Origin: Acidobacteriota bacterium
GTDB taxonomy: Bacteria > Acidobacteriota > Terriglobia > Terriglobales > Acidobacteriaceae
Length of the DNA: 64,000 bases
Direction of reading: 5' to 3'
Assembly: GCA_021818585.1 (NCBI GenBank)
Contig: JAKATU010000041.1
Span: forward strand, 48,178 to 112,177
Part shown: one piece after another, positions 42,213 through 50,394 of the stretch
How the letters are laid out: each line of letters begins with the position of its first letter
Position numbering within the stretch: the stretch's first letter is position 1
The notes under the pieces: generated by a model
Told to the model about the DNA's origin: nothing
Seen by the model: only the letters and a program-made list of their open reading frames with translations
The model's database searches: none
Program-made: the position numbers and the translations under genes

Positions 42213-43258
42213 TGGAGGAGAAGATGCTCCGCAATCGGCGCATTTTGTACGTGGGGACGGTCTCTGCCGGCGGGACTTCGTATTATCGCCTGCAATCGCT
42301 TCGGCTGCTGGGGCAGGAAGTGCGGAGCGTGGACGTGCAGGATTATGCGTGGCGTTCGCGGGTGGGATCGCGGCTGCAGTTCCAGTGGCCGTATGGGCCG
42401 ATGGTGGCTGGGATCAATCGGGCGATAGTGGAGGGTGTGCGGTCGTTTGCGCCGGAGGTGGTGTGGCTGGACAAGCCGACGATGGTGACACCGGCAACGA
42501 TGGACGCGATACGAAAGGCGGGGGCGAAGTCAGTGTTTTATTTGCAGGACGCGCCGTTTGGACCGCGGAAGGATGGTTGCTGGGGGCAGTTTCTGCGGGC
42601 GTTCCGGGGGGCGGATTTGCATTGTCTTTTTCGGAAGGCGGATGTGCGGCGGTATGAAGCTTGGGGATTGCCTTGGATCGAGACGATGTTCAGCTACGAC
42701 AAGCGCATGCACTTTCCGCCGGAGAAGCCGTTGAGCGAGGCTGAGCGGGATCGCGGGATTTCTTATATCGGGCATCCGCATGAGAAGAGGCCGGAGTTTC
42801 TGGCGCGGCTGGCGCGGGAGTTTGGGCTGCCGGTGTGCGTGAATGGGGACCGGTGGAGCCGAGTTCTGAGCCCGGAGGAACGGCAACAGTTGCGGCTGGG
42901 CGGGTATCTTGCGGATGATGCTTACCGGGAAGGGATCTGGAGGTCGAAGATCAACCTGAGCTTTGTGACCGAGGACAATGAGGACGATATAGCGCACAAG
43001 GCGGTGGAGATTGCGGCGTGCGGGGGATTTTTGATGGCGGTGCGGACGCCGGGGCATGAGGCTTTGTTTGAGGAAGACAAGGAGGCGGTGTTTTTCTCGA
43101 GTGTGGAGGAGTGCGCGGACAAGGCCCGGTTTTATCTGGGGCGGCCGGATTTGCGGGAGGCGATTGCGGCTCGGGCCTGGAAGCGGGCGGTTCGTGGTGG
43201 GTATGACAATGATTCGCAGCTGGGGCGGGTGTTGGAGCGGCTGAATGGGGTGGAGTAG
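42212..43258 (+). CDS. CgeB-like glycosyltransferase
   Basis: This 348-residue protein begins MEEKMLRNRRILYVGTVSAG and ends with a GT-B C-terminal domain: ISYIGHPHEKRPEFLARLAR, KINLSFVTEDNEDDIAHKAV, and EIAACGGFLMAVRTPGHEAL. This pattern matches the CgeB/Glyco_trans_1_2 group. It starts inside the stop of the previous gene; a second in-frame ATG at 42224 follows a GGAGGAG sequence. The pair probably adds successive sugars to the same surface polymer. The donor and acceptor are not known. Confidence 0.8.
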   Translation: MEEKMLRNRRILYVGTVSAGGTSYYRLQSLRLLGQEVRSVDVQDYAWRSRVGSRLQFQWPYGPMVAGINRAIVEGVRSFAPEVVWLDKPTMVTPATMDAIRKAGAKSVFYLQDAPFGPRKDGCWGQFLRAFRGADLHCLFRKADVRRYEAWGLPWIETMFSYDKRMHFPPEKPLSEAERDRGISYIGHPHEKRPEFLARLAREFGLPVCVNGDRWSRVLSPEERQQLRLGGYLADDAYREGIWRSKINLSFVTEDNEDDIAHKAVEIAACGGFLMAVRTPGHEALFEEDKEAVFFSSVEECADKARFYLGRPDLREAIAARAWKRAVRGGYDNDSQLGRVLERLNGVE

Positions 43259-43298
43259 GTGTTGGCTGATGGTTGAAGCTTCGCGTTTGGCGCTTTGA

Positions 43299-43367
43299 AA
43301 ACAACTGCAGGTCCCTCTGCTCCGTTTGGCGCGAAGTGCGCGCCAAACTCCGGTCGGGATGACAATT
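43299..43367. repeat. Dispersed palindromic repeat, family B (last copy before the element)
   Basis: The ends are AACTGCAGGTCCCTCTGCT and CTCCGGTCGGGATGACAA. The internal palindrome is GTTTGGCGCG-AAGTG-CGCGCCAAAC, a perfect 10-bp stem. It marks the last chromosomal signature before the integrase. Confidence 0.8.
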
Positions 43368-43389
43368 ACGTTATAAATTACTGTAAATA

Positions 43390-43417
43390 ATAGGCATAGT
43401 ATTTATATAATGTCTAT
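43390..43417 (+). promoter_or_regulatory. AT-rich inverted repeat with consensus -10, upstream of the integrase
   Basis: ATAGGCAT (43390-43397) and ATGTCTAT (43410-43417) are inverted with one mismatch. Between and across them lies TATAAT (43406-43411), a perfect -10 hexamer, but the -35 is poor. This could be the integrase promoter with an operator or part of the attachment region. Confidence 0.45.
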
Positions 43418-43424
43418 ACGAGTC

Positions 43425-43480
43425 CTGCACAGATATACAGAATCAAGGGTTTGCAAAAAATATCTGCACGGAATCTGCAC
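43425..43480 (+). repeat. Three CTGCAC repeats upstream of the integrase
   Basis: CTGCAC occurs at 43425-43430, 43464-43469 and 43475-43480, with flanking bases partly conserved (TCTGCACxGAA in the last two). Arm-type integrase sites often look like this. Confidence 0.5.
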
Positions 43481-43508
43481 AGAACGCGTCCAAATGATGG
43501 AGGCGAAT

Positions 43509-44936
43509 ATGGCATTCGTCACCGACAAAACGGAACTCAAGCCGGGCCTGATCCTCTTCCGGCGCGGCGACGTGGATCATCGCATGTGGTATTGCCGCAT
43601 GAAGATGCCGAAGGCAGACCGCTACAAGACGGTTTCGCTCAAAACGACCGACATTGATGTGGCGCGGGACCGCGCCTTCGACCAGGACGCGGATATCCGC
43701 TTCCGCTTGAAGCATGACGTTCCTGTGTTCAATCATCCCTTCCGCGAGGTGGGCCGAGAGTATCTGCTGACGCAGGAGGCGCGGGCGAAGCGGGGAGAAA
43801 TCAGCGCCGCACGGCCCAAGAAAATGCGCGCGGTCATTGAAGGTGCATTAGACCGCTATGTCGGTTCCACTCAGGTTCACCTTATTGGCGATGAGCTTTG
43901 GGGTGGCTATCCCGCATGGCGGCGGGTGAATGGTGCTGGACGCAACCGGCGCAATGGCGTTCGGGAAATCACGGACGAGATGGCAAAGGCCTTTGCTGCG
44001 AAGGAAGCTGAGCGCCGCACCAAAGTTCAGAAGACTCTGGGTATTCGGGTGTTGAAACCAATCGAGGTCAAACCATCCGAAGAGAGAACAGTTCCTTTTA
44101 TCAGTGATTCCACCATCCGGTTTGAGATGTCCATCTTTGGCGCGGTGATGAATTACGCCATCAAGAAGCGTTATGTTCCGGCAAGTCAGCGTTTCGATGA
44201 GCGGCCCAAGCTGAAGACGATGCGGCGCGATGAGTTCACGCTGGAGGAGTACCGCAAGCTGCATACAGTCGGACGGAAGTGGATTGCGGTGGCGGATAAA
44301 CCGTCGAGCGTCTGGTATCGGACTGTTACGTACAACATGATCCTGATTGCGTGTAATACGGGGATGAGACCAGCGGAGATGAGGAATCTTCGCTGGAGAG
44401 ACATCATGTCGGCGAAGGACCGTGAGGGACGTGAGATTGTCGTGCTGTTTGTGCAGGGCAAGGGAAAGTCGCGTAAGCTGGTGGCTCCCAAGAGCGTGGG
44501 AGATTATCTGGAACGCATCCGCGTGATCTCCAAGGCCACGGAACCGGAAGATAGAGTGTTTACCAACGTAGTGGGCAAGCCCACTACGACTCTTTACAGT
44601 GCGTTGATTGCTGATCTTCTGAACGAAGCGAAGTTGCGCGAGGGCACGCAGGGCGTGCCGCGCTCAACTTATTGCTTCCGGCACACCTACGCCACGCTGC
44701 GCTTGCAGGAAGGCGTGGATGTGTATTTCCTTGCCGAGCAGATGGGAACCTCCGTCCACATGATCGAGGAACACTATGGGCATGTGAACACCATCAAGCA
44801 CGCCGACCGCGTATTGCAGGGCATGGCGGGATGGGAGTTGCCACACTCCGAAGTGGACGTTACCAGGGCTAAGGCGTCGAAGGCGGCGGAGACGCACGAT
44901 AAATCCAAGAGAGGTCAGCACCGCAGGACAGGCTGA
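43509..44936 (+). CDS. Tyrosine site-specific integrase
   Basis: This 475-residue protein begins at the ATG 43509 with GGAGG 5 nt upstream. The N-terminal 230 residues are a DNA-binding arm/core region. The catalytic domain shows the first Arg in NTGMRPAEMRNLRW, Lys in QGKGKSRKLV, the HxxR-like CFRHTYATLRL, and the nucleophile Tyr in MIEEHYGHVNT. It would integrate and excise the element. There is no tRNA next to it, so integration seems intergenic. Its stop codon lies within a stem-loop. Confidence 0.93.
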   Translation: MAFVTDKTELKPGLILFRRGDVDHRMWYCRMKMPKADRYKTVSLKTTDIDVARDRAFDQDADIRFRLKHDVPVFNHPFREVGREYLLTQEARAKRGEISAARPKKMRAVIEGALDRYVGSTQVHLIGDELWGGYPAWRRVNGAGRNRRNGVREITDEMAKAFAAKEAERRTKVQKTLGIRVLKPIEVKPSEERTVPFISDSTIRFEMSIFGAVMNYAIKKRYVPASQRFDERPKLKTMRRDEFTLEEYRKLHTVGRKWIAVADKPSSVWYRTVTYNMILIACNTGMRPAEMRNLRWRDIMSAKDREGREIVVLFVQGKGKSRKLVAPKSVGDYLERIRVISKATEPEDRVFTNVVGKPTTTLYSALIADLLNEAKLREGTQGVPRSTYCFRHTYATLRLQEGVDVYFLAEQMGTSVHMIEEHYGHVNTIKHADRVLQGMAGWELPHSEVDVTRAKASKAAETHDKSKRGQHRRTG

Positions 44937-45242
44937 CCTCGTAATGCTCCTGAATCGGTCTTTGGCCGGAGCCGCTGGCGGAGGCCTCTCGATATTCAAG
45001 GTTAACTACTTCGGATATTCGTTCTGATTTGCCGCGCCCCGCCGGGGCGTTCTTAGCGGCAAATCCTCGCGCACGAGCCGCCGCTGGCGGCTGTTCTAAG
45101 TGCGGTGCAGCTTGCTTTAACAGACAATTCCACTCAGATGAGATTCACAGCATATAAAATCGGCTTCTGGGTTAATAAGCTCGCGGATTCAATCGGAAAG
45201 CCGTTGATCTCCGCAACGCGGAGACGGACGTGAGGCCCCGGT
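44937..45242. other. Hairpin-rich gap after the integrase, no gene
   Basis: It holds no convincing gene. A stem GAGGTCAGC/GCTGACCTC (44911-44940) covers the integrase stop. GATTTGCCGC/GCGGCAAATC (45026-45065) encloses a second hairpin GCCCC/GGGGC (45036-45048). AGCCGCC-GCT-GGCGGCT follows at 45076-45092. None has a T run. Confidence 0.6.
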
Positions 45243-46067
45243 TTGCAATACGCATTGGTGAATTCGGAACGACGTGAAGCATTTCCTGGCGGACGGGGAG
45301 AGTGCCCAATATGCAAGTCAGCGACTATTGCTAAATGCGGTTCCCGCGTTGTCCATCACTGGGCACATACAAACCTCAAAGATTGTGATCCTTGGTGGGA
45401 AAACGAAACTGCATGGCACCGAGAATGGAAGAACCGATTCTCCGAAGAATGCCGCGAAATCGTCTACACAGCGTCCAACGGAGAAATTCATCGAGCCGAT
45501 GTCGTAACGCCCACAGGCATTGTGATTGAATTCCAGCATTCCCAAATGAGCGATGCGGAGCGGCTTTCTCGGGAATCCTTTTATCGAAACCTTGTATGGG
45601 TGATTGACGGTAGAGCATTTCGCAATAACTTCTATATCCTCCATTCGCTACCAGACCCAGCATCGAAAATCGCAGAAGACATCGTGTGGTGCAAGGCATC
45701 ACGTCGGCGGAGTGCGAGCGAAATTGGTCTATTTTGGCGACCGTCGGAGAATCCAGGTCATGTAGAGGGTTCATTGGTGCGCTTGCACAGCACGCGGGAA
45801 ATCGAGACGGAGCTGAATGACGCATACATCGGACAGCATCAATATCGGTGGGTTAAGCCTCGACAGACGTGGCTGGACGCTACCTGCCCTGTGTATATAG
45901 ATCTAGGAGATCATCTCTTGGCAAGACTTGAGACTTATAACGAATCCGGGTTGCAGTGCATTCATCTTGTCGCCAAGGAGAAGTTTGTCCATGACGCAAT
46001 AACGGAGATCACCGCTGCTGCTATTGCGACCCGCTTTTATCCGCTCTTTCCGAATGAGTCGGCCTAG
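45243..46067 (+). CDS. CoiA-like protein (predicted nuclease-fold)
   Basis: This 274-residue protein starts at TTG 45243, giving MQYALVNSERREAFPG, the usual opening of CoiA-like proteins. A CPIC zinc-like pair is followed by the family signatures HHWAH, DCDPWWENETAWHREWKNRF and HRADVVTPTGIVIEFQHSQM. The last carries the acidic and E-x-Q residues of a PD-(D/E)XK-like core. CoiA helps DNA processing during competence; homologues in mobile elements are of unknown role. A second, diverged copy is at 61792-62901. Confidence 0.8.
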   Translation: MQYALVNSERREAFPGGRGECPICKSATIAKCGSRVVHHWAHTNLKDCDPWWENETAWHREWKNRFSEECREIVYTASNGEIHRADVVTPTGIVIEFQHSQMSDAERLSRESFYRNLVWVIDGRAFRNNFYILHSLPDPASKIAEDIVWCKASRRRSASEIGLFWRPSENPGHVEGSLVRLHSTREIETELNDAYIGQHQYRWVKPRQTWLDATCPVYIDLGDHLLARLETYNESGLQCIHLVAKEKFVHDAITEITAAAIATRFYPLFPNESA

Positions 46068-46116
46068 GAACATCCTCAATCACAAGCCGTTGTTGCGGTC
46101 CATTTCCTAAGTGCGA

Positions 46117-46217
46117 CATTGGGTGGGAAGGATGCTCCGCCCTTCCCGCGCTGCAACCGCCCATGATGCTGGGCGTTTTCCGCTTCCCATCCAAGCGGGG
46201 CCTGTTCCTGCCCCGCA
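46117..46217. promoter_or_regulatory. Three successive hairpins between the CoiA-like gene and ardC
   Basis: GGGAAGG/CCTTCCC starts near 46117, CGCCCA-TGATGC-TGGGCG (46158-46175) is followed by TTTT, and GCGGGGC/GCCCCGC spans 46195-46216. The second one could end the CoiA-like transcript. Confidence 0.6.
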
Positions 46218-46252
46218 ACGCCCGCCCCTGAAAGCCGTACGGAAGTAGACCT

Positions 46253-46436
46253 AAATTTCTTCTTTCATCCAGTGCCCCCGCTTCATGCGGCTTTATGGCA
46301 GAGCCGGTCGGAACCCGTCAATGCTCTTTGCTGGCGCTTCGATGAACGCGCAGAAAAACGCGCGGCATTGACTGAACCCGCCTCGCCCCTGCCCGCCGCA
46401 AAGACATGAAGCGGGGGCACTCAATAAAAGAAATTT
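46253..46436. promoter_or_regulatory. Large nested inverted repeat in front of ardC, candidate single-strand promoter
   Basis: The arms are 46253-46287 and 46405-46436. The 17-base core (46271-46287 with 46405-46421) is perfect and built around CCCCCGCTTCATG; flanking AAATTTCTT-like parts also pair imperfectly. Inside, GTCAATGC (46317-46324) pairs with GCATTGAC (46365-46372). The block holds no gene and ends 73 bases before the ardC ATG. Confidence 0.65.
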
Positions 46437-46509
46437 GGTTGAGAGCCAAAGGCGAAAAGCCCTCCTTCAGAATCTCGCCCATGCGGGCACTACAGGAGAG
46501 CGAAACGTC

Positions 46510-47526
46510 ATGGCACACCGCAATCATCGCAATACAGCCAGCAGGCCCAGCATCTACCAGACCGTTACCGAACGCATCATTACCAGTCTCAAAGCTGGCG
46601 TCATTCCTTGGGAAAAACCGTGGAAGACGCCGCACTTTGCAGGCGGTCCATTCCCACGCAACTTCTACACCGGCAAGCCCTACCGTGGCATCAATGTTCT
46701 GTTGCTTTGGTCGAGCGAATACAATTCCCCATTCTGGCTTACGTTCAAGCAGGCGCAGGCATTGAAAGGCAACGTCCGCAAAGGCGAGCACGGAACTCAG
46801 ATTGTCTTCTATAAACAGCTTCCCGAATACGCAAAGAAGGACGAGGGAGCAACGGGCGAAGATGAGCGCGTGCCGTTCGTTCTCTGCCACTACACGGTTT
46901 TCAACGTGGAGCAGTGCGACGGCCTCATACTTCCTGAAATCTCGCAGCCCGGCATCGCACCGGAGATCGACGAAGACGAAATCTGCGAAAGCATCGTTGC
47001 CGGATGGGAGAGCCGTCCCGCGCTTCATCGCAACAGCCCCACCGAGTACCGCGCTTATTATCGACCGTCTACCGATTCCGTACACATGCCTGCGCGTTCC
47101 CGCTTTGTGGATGCGCCGCACTACTACAGCACTTTATTCCACGAGTTGATTCATAGCACCGGACATGAGAGCCGTCTGAATCGTACCTTTGGCGACCGTT
47201 TCGGGGACGAGCTTTACAGCAAAGAGGAATTGGTTGCCGAGATGGGCGCAGCCTTCCTTTGCGCTATCGCTGGTATCGCCAACGAGCACACCGACCGCAA
47301 CACCACTGCATACATCCAGAACTGGATTGAAAGGCTGGAAGAGGATAATCGCCTCATTGTTCATGCCGCCGCCAACGCGCAGAGAGCGGTGGACCTAATT
47401 CTTGGTAGCTCGCTTGAGGAAGAGAACGAGACAACCGAAAACGCCGGGGATGCCGCTGACAGCGGCATCCCCGCAGCCGGAGCAATGGATATTGCTCCGG
47501 CGACTTGCGGTCTTGCTCATCTCTGA
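46510..47526 (+). CDS. ardC: Antirestriction protein ArdC
   Basis: ArdC protects incoming single-stranded DNA from host restriction after transfer. The ATG at 46510 has AGGAGAG 9 nt upstream; the longer upstream frame runs into the hairpin block. It has 338 residues: an N-terminal ssDNA-binding domain (SIYQTVTERIITSLKAGVIP, KPYRGINVLLL, WLTFKQAQALKGNVRKGEHG) and a C-terminal zincin-type domain with HELIHSTGH (H211, E212, H215) and the downstream Glu in EELVAEMGAAFL. A 40-residue acidic/Gly-Ala tail follows. It is an early gene on the expected leading side. Confidence 0.92.
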   Translation: MAHRNHRNTASRPSIYQTVTERIITSLKAGVIPWEKPWKTPHFAGGPFPRNFYTGKPYRGINVLLLWSSEYNSPFWLTFKQAQALKGNVRKGEHGTQIVFYKQLPEYAKKDEGATGEDERVPFVLCHYTVFNVEQCDGLILPEISQPGIAPEIDEDEICESIVAGWESRPALHRNSPTEYRAYYRPSTDSVHMPARSRFVDAPHYYSTLFHELIHSTGHESRLNRTFGDRFGDELYSKEELVAEMGAAFLCAIAGIANEHTDRNTTAYIQNWIERLEEDNRLIVHAAANAQRAVDLILGSSLEEENETTENAGDAADSGIPAAGAMDIAPATCGLAHL

Positions 47527-47541
47527 GCTGGACTGCACTGC

Positions 47542-47940
47542 CTATGCTGTTCCCAGGTACTCCGAGGGTGTGACGATGCGCGTTCCCTTGTACGCGCCGA
47601 GGGTCAGTAAATCCTTATCGCCCGCAACCAGCAAATCCGCTTTTGCAAGGGCGGCGCACTCCAGAAACATATTGTCGTTCGGATCACGGCAGACCTTTAC
47701 CGTGCCTCTAATTTTCACGCGGATGCCGCGTGCCAGGATCGCTTGCAGCGCCGATGCTGCCCAGTGTTGTTCCCAGGAAAACTTTTCCGTCAGGACGCGC
47801 ACGATCTCTGTGTCAATCTCATCGCAGGTGGCAATCACGTCCTCGCTCATTGCTCTTTCTAGCGCCAGGGTCGGCGTGCCGCGACGTTTTGCAAACTGAA
47901 GAGCGGAAATCCAGACATTTGTGTCGATGACGACGATCAC
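47542..47940 (-). CDS. PIN-domain toxin (VapC-like)
   Basis: This 132-residue PIN protein has the N-terminal acidic motif IVVIDTNVWISAL (D6), a central Glu in CDEIDTEIVRVL, and the C-terminal acidic GDKDLLTLG. PIN toxins cleave RNA, often tRNA. It overlaps the antitoxin gene by 4 nt (ATGA) and is translated after it. The pair probably stabilises the element by addiction. It is convergent with ardC. Confidence 0.88.
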   Translation of the reverse strand: MIVVIDTNVWISALQFAKRRGTPTLALERAMSEDVIATCDEIDTEIVRVLTEKFSWEQHWAASALQAILARGIRVKIRGTVKVCRDPNDNMFLECAALAKADLLVAGDKDLLTLGAYKGTRIVTPSEYLGTA

Positions 47941-48227
47941 CCGTTAGACCGTGCCTTGCGACGGCGCGGCTTCTCGGCCCGCACTTCTTTGATGAGCCGT
48001 GGCACATCGGCCTCGGTGTAGCCCTTGGGGTTACGTGTCGCGGCATATTCGCCTACTTCATCCAGGGTCGCTCGCGCCCGCTGTGCAGAGTACGCGCGGA
48101 AAGCCTCGCGGAACAGTTCGCTCATGGTGCGGCTGTCCCGCTGTGCGAGCGCTTCAGCCCTCTGCGCGAGTTCGGGCGGCAGGCTGATTGTGTAGACCTT
48201 CGATTTTCTTTCGGTAGCAGAAGCCAT
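47937..48227 (-). CDS. Ribbon-helix-helix antitoxin (VapB-like)
   Basis: This 96-residue protein has the short RHH DNA-binding N-terminus (VYTISLPPELAQRAEALAQ, RTMSELFREAFRAY) and a C-terminal part that would wrap the PIN toxin. The last residues are Lys/Arg-rich (KPRRRKARSNG). It precedes the toxin and overlaps it by 4 nt. A perfect palindrome lies 9 bases upstream of its ATG, consistent with autorepression. Confidence 0.85.
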   Translation of the reverse strand: MASATERKSKVYTISLPPELAQRAEALAQRDSRTMSELFREAFRAYSAQRARATLDEVGEYAATRNPKGYTEADVPRLIKEVRAEKPRRRKARSNG

Positions 48228-48235
48228 GCTCGAAT

Positions 48236-48248
48236 ATTACACTGTAAT
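48236..48248. promoter_or_regulatory. Palindromic operator in front of the antitoxin-toxin pair
   Basis: ATTACACTGTAAT is a perfect 13-base palindrome. On the minus strand it overlaps a TAATAT -10-like element just upstream of the antitoxin ATG. Confidence 0.6.
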
Positions 48249-48428
48249 GGAATCCACTACAAGAGCGCGGATTGGATAATGCGCTGGATATTGTTTTACC
48301 TTCGTGACAAGCTTACGTTTAAAGTTTGTCAGTTACGATTGGGCGAGCCAAGTTGTTCTGGACGTGTTGGATACCTGTTTGCAGGATTAAGTGCAAAGAT
48401 AAACATTTTTCCAGTGAAGAGGAGATCG

Positions 48429-49664
48429 GTGGTCAGGATGAGCGGTCCGCGAATGAGTGTTGGGATTTTCATTAAGCCTGCGACTAGGCTGCTGATCGGA
48501 GTCGTTGCGCTTCTTCTTTCGGCATCGGCGAACATGCAGGGACAAGTAAAGATAAACGCCTCACCTGAGAGCCCAGATGCCGTTTGCTCATACATCACTT
48601 CAAAGATGATGCATACGATCCCTCAGATTCCAACACTTTGCTCTGGGAAGCAAGCGGGACCTGGACGATATGACATCAGCATTTTTTCCCCACAGAGAGT
48701 TCTTGAAGGGAACATGCGTCGAGGATGGTCAATCGCTCTCTTTCAGACCCTTCAAGTATTGGCCATCCAAAACCCTTTGAAAGGTGCTTGCTCAACTTCT
48801 GTATCATGCATCCTGCGCGTTTCAGACGCATATTCATCCATCAACCACTGGTACTATGAGATTCCTTTGAATAAGGAGTTTTTGTCGTTTGCACCATTCA
48901 TAGACGACGGTCCCGCTTCCGACAACTGGTATCTGGGATGGTGGAACTCGCTCCATGCAGAAAGTGAGATCGTAGGCTCAAAAGGGAACGCTGAAGCACT
49001 TGGGAAAGACGCTTGTGAAAGTTTATTGCATGGCGTCTCGAAATATTTAATATCCCCTGCTGACAGGCCGGTCTGTTCAATTATGCTCGCCACGCCGCAA
49101 AAACTATACATAGTGGTCGACTTCCCGAATATTGTCGATTCTTTAAATGGATTGGTGGAAGGTGTTTTGCCGACTCCCATTGGGAAGACTCTTGAGAATT
49201 CAATTTATTCGGGCGACGTTGTGTTTAGGTCATCTTGGCTAAGTAGCAATGATGGTGATATCCGCACGTTCAGGCTATACAGCATCAAGAAGCTTTCATT
49301 TTTGTGGCAAGAAATACGAAGCGGAGAGAGAAGCGAAGCCGACGCTGGCTTCTTGTTGGGCAACTTATACACATCATATGGTCAAGTTTCGCGGAGACAC
49401 TTTTCATTTGACCAGGGTAATGACCTAGTCATTCGGAATGCCGCCGTTGACAAACTAACCCCTATAGCGAATGCAGCCGTTATGATGGATTTAACTGACG
49501 GGTCCGAATGGAAAATATCGTTAGAAACGCTTGCAAAATGCCGCCTCGTGGCAGGCAAAAGCGTTTTGGTAAGCGGAGTAAAAGAAACGGGAAAGTCATC
49601 TGTCACGACTACGGTCAATGGTAGTGCCTGTAATACAGACGCAACGTTTGTTGGCGCATGGTAG
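48429..49664 (+). CDS. Unrecognised exported or membrane-anchored protein
   Basis: I do not recognise this 411-residue protein. The GTG at 48429 follows AGAGGAGA at good spacing; other in-frame ATGs at 48438 and 48453 are possible. A hydrophobic segment ATRLLIGVVALLLSASANMQ near the start is a signal peptide or anchor. The rest is soluble-looking, with scattered Cys (for example VCSYITSK, PVCSIML) that could form disulfides, and few charged repeats. It is AT-richer than the chromosome genes. It is divergent from the antitoxin gene, and a cargo role is likely. Confidence 0.6.
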   Translation: MVRMSGPRMSVGIFIKPATRLLIGVVALLLSASANMQGQVKINASPESPDAVCSYITSKMMHTIPQIPTLCSGKQAGPGRYDISIFSPQRVLEGNMRRGWSIALFQTLQVLAIQNPLKGACSTSVSCILRVSDAYSSINHWYYEIPLNKEFLSFAPFIDDGPASDNWYLGWWNSLHAESEIVGSKGNAEALGKDACESLLHGVSKYLISPADRPVCSIMLATPQKLYIVVDFPNIVDSLNGLVEGVLPTPIGKTLENSIYSGDVVFRSSWLSSNDGDIRTFRLYSIKKLSFLWQEIRSGERSEADAGFLLGNLYTSYGQVSRRHFSFDQGNDLVIRNAAVDKLTPIANAAVMMDLTDGSEWKISLETLAKCRLVAGKSVLVSGVKETGKSSVTTTVNGSACNTDATFVGAW

Positions 49665-49843
49665 TGATGCACCCGGTTAATCGCATAACCGCCTGATGTT
49701 TTGGGAATCGTAACCGCCCGCCTTTCGGATTCGAAATTCCTGTGTTTTGCGGGTTGGAGTCGATTCCGTCAGCTTGATCAATTGATTGAGGAGTCCTAGG
49801 CGCAAATAGCCTGCGTTGGGGGGCTATGGTATGTACCAATAAT

Positions 49844-50290
49844 TCAGGTGCTGCCAGACCAAATCTCTGCAAGTTGGGTTGCGTTCATGATCTCATAGGA
49901 ATCCGGATCGGATGATAACTGTGCTTCCGCGCGAGCGGCAATTGAATTCAATGACAGTTCTTTGACGAGCAAATCAAGCCGAGCCTTATTGGTGCATAGA
50001 ATTTGCAGGGCGTCGGAAATGTAGTCTGTGATGGGGCCACCGCCTCGCGCCTGAATTTCTCTCTGGTCGGCTCCCATGGCATCTTGATCATAGTTCCCGC
50101 AAAAAAGATGCTCGCTTGCGATTCCACCTGCCAGCACCAAATAGCGCTCTCCCGATGTTCGCTCCCTGTCATCAAAATTGGAAAGGATCAGCCTTGGAAA
50201 GCGATTGGCAACCTCAATTCGCTCGACACGAAAACCCAGGTGCATTGCAATGATTGCGTGCCCTGCCTCATGAACTAATGCACGATTCAT
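49844..50290 (-). CDS. Standalone M41-like (FtsH-peptidase-type) zinc protease domain
   Basis: This 148-residue protein starts at ATG 50290 with an excellent AAGGAGGT 8 nt upstream. The zinc motif VHEAGHAIIAMHLGF (H7, E8, H11) and LAGGIASEHLFCG then GADQREIQ (D75) match the peptidase domain of FtsH, including the third metal ligand Asp. There is no AAA+ domain and no membrane helix, so it is a free-standing protease-like domain. It is divergent from the HNH nuclease gene with palindromes between them. The target is unknown. Confidence 0.75.
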   Translation of the reverse strand: MNRALVHEAGHAIIAMHLGFRVERIEVANRFPRLILSNFDDRERTSGERYLVLAGGIASEHLFCGNYDQDAMGADQREIQARGGGPITDYISDALQILCTNKARLDLLVKELSLNSIAARAEAQLSSDPDSYEIMNATQLAEIWSGST

Positions 50291-50327
50291 GTGTCAATAC
50301 CTCCTTGATTCCCTTGGCACTATCGGT

Positions 50328-50365
50328 CAACGGCGCACAACGATCCGCCGTTGGTGTACGGTACA
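50328..50365. promoter_or_regulatory. Two palindromes in the protease/nuclease divergent promoter
   Basis: CAACGGCG (50328-50335) and CGCCGTTG (50346-50353) form an inverted repeat with a 10-base spacer. Next to it is the perfect palindrome TGTACGGTACA (50355-50365). Both lie in the 104-base gap between two divergent genes. Confidence 0.55.
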
Positions 50366-50394
50366 GTGTTATCGGAGGCTTCTGAGACGACCTG

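Noticed and set aside
49690..49800. tRNA-like stretch (GGTTGGAGTCGATTCC) behind the exported cargo gene
   Set aside because: No cloverleaf or acceptor stem can be drawn around it.
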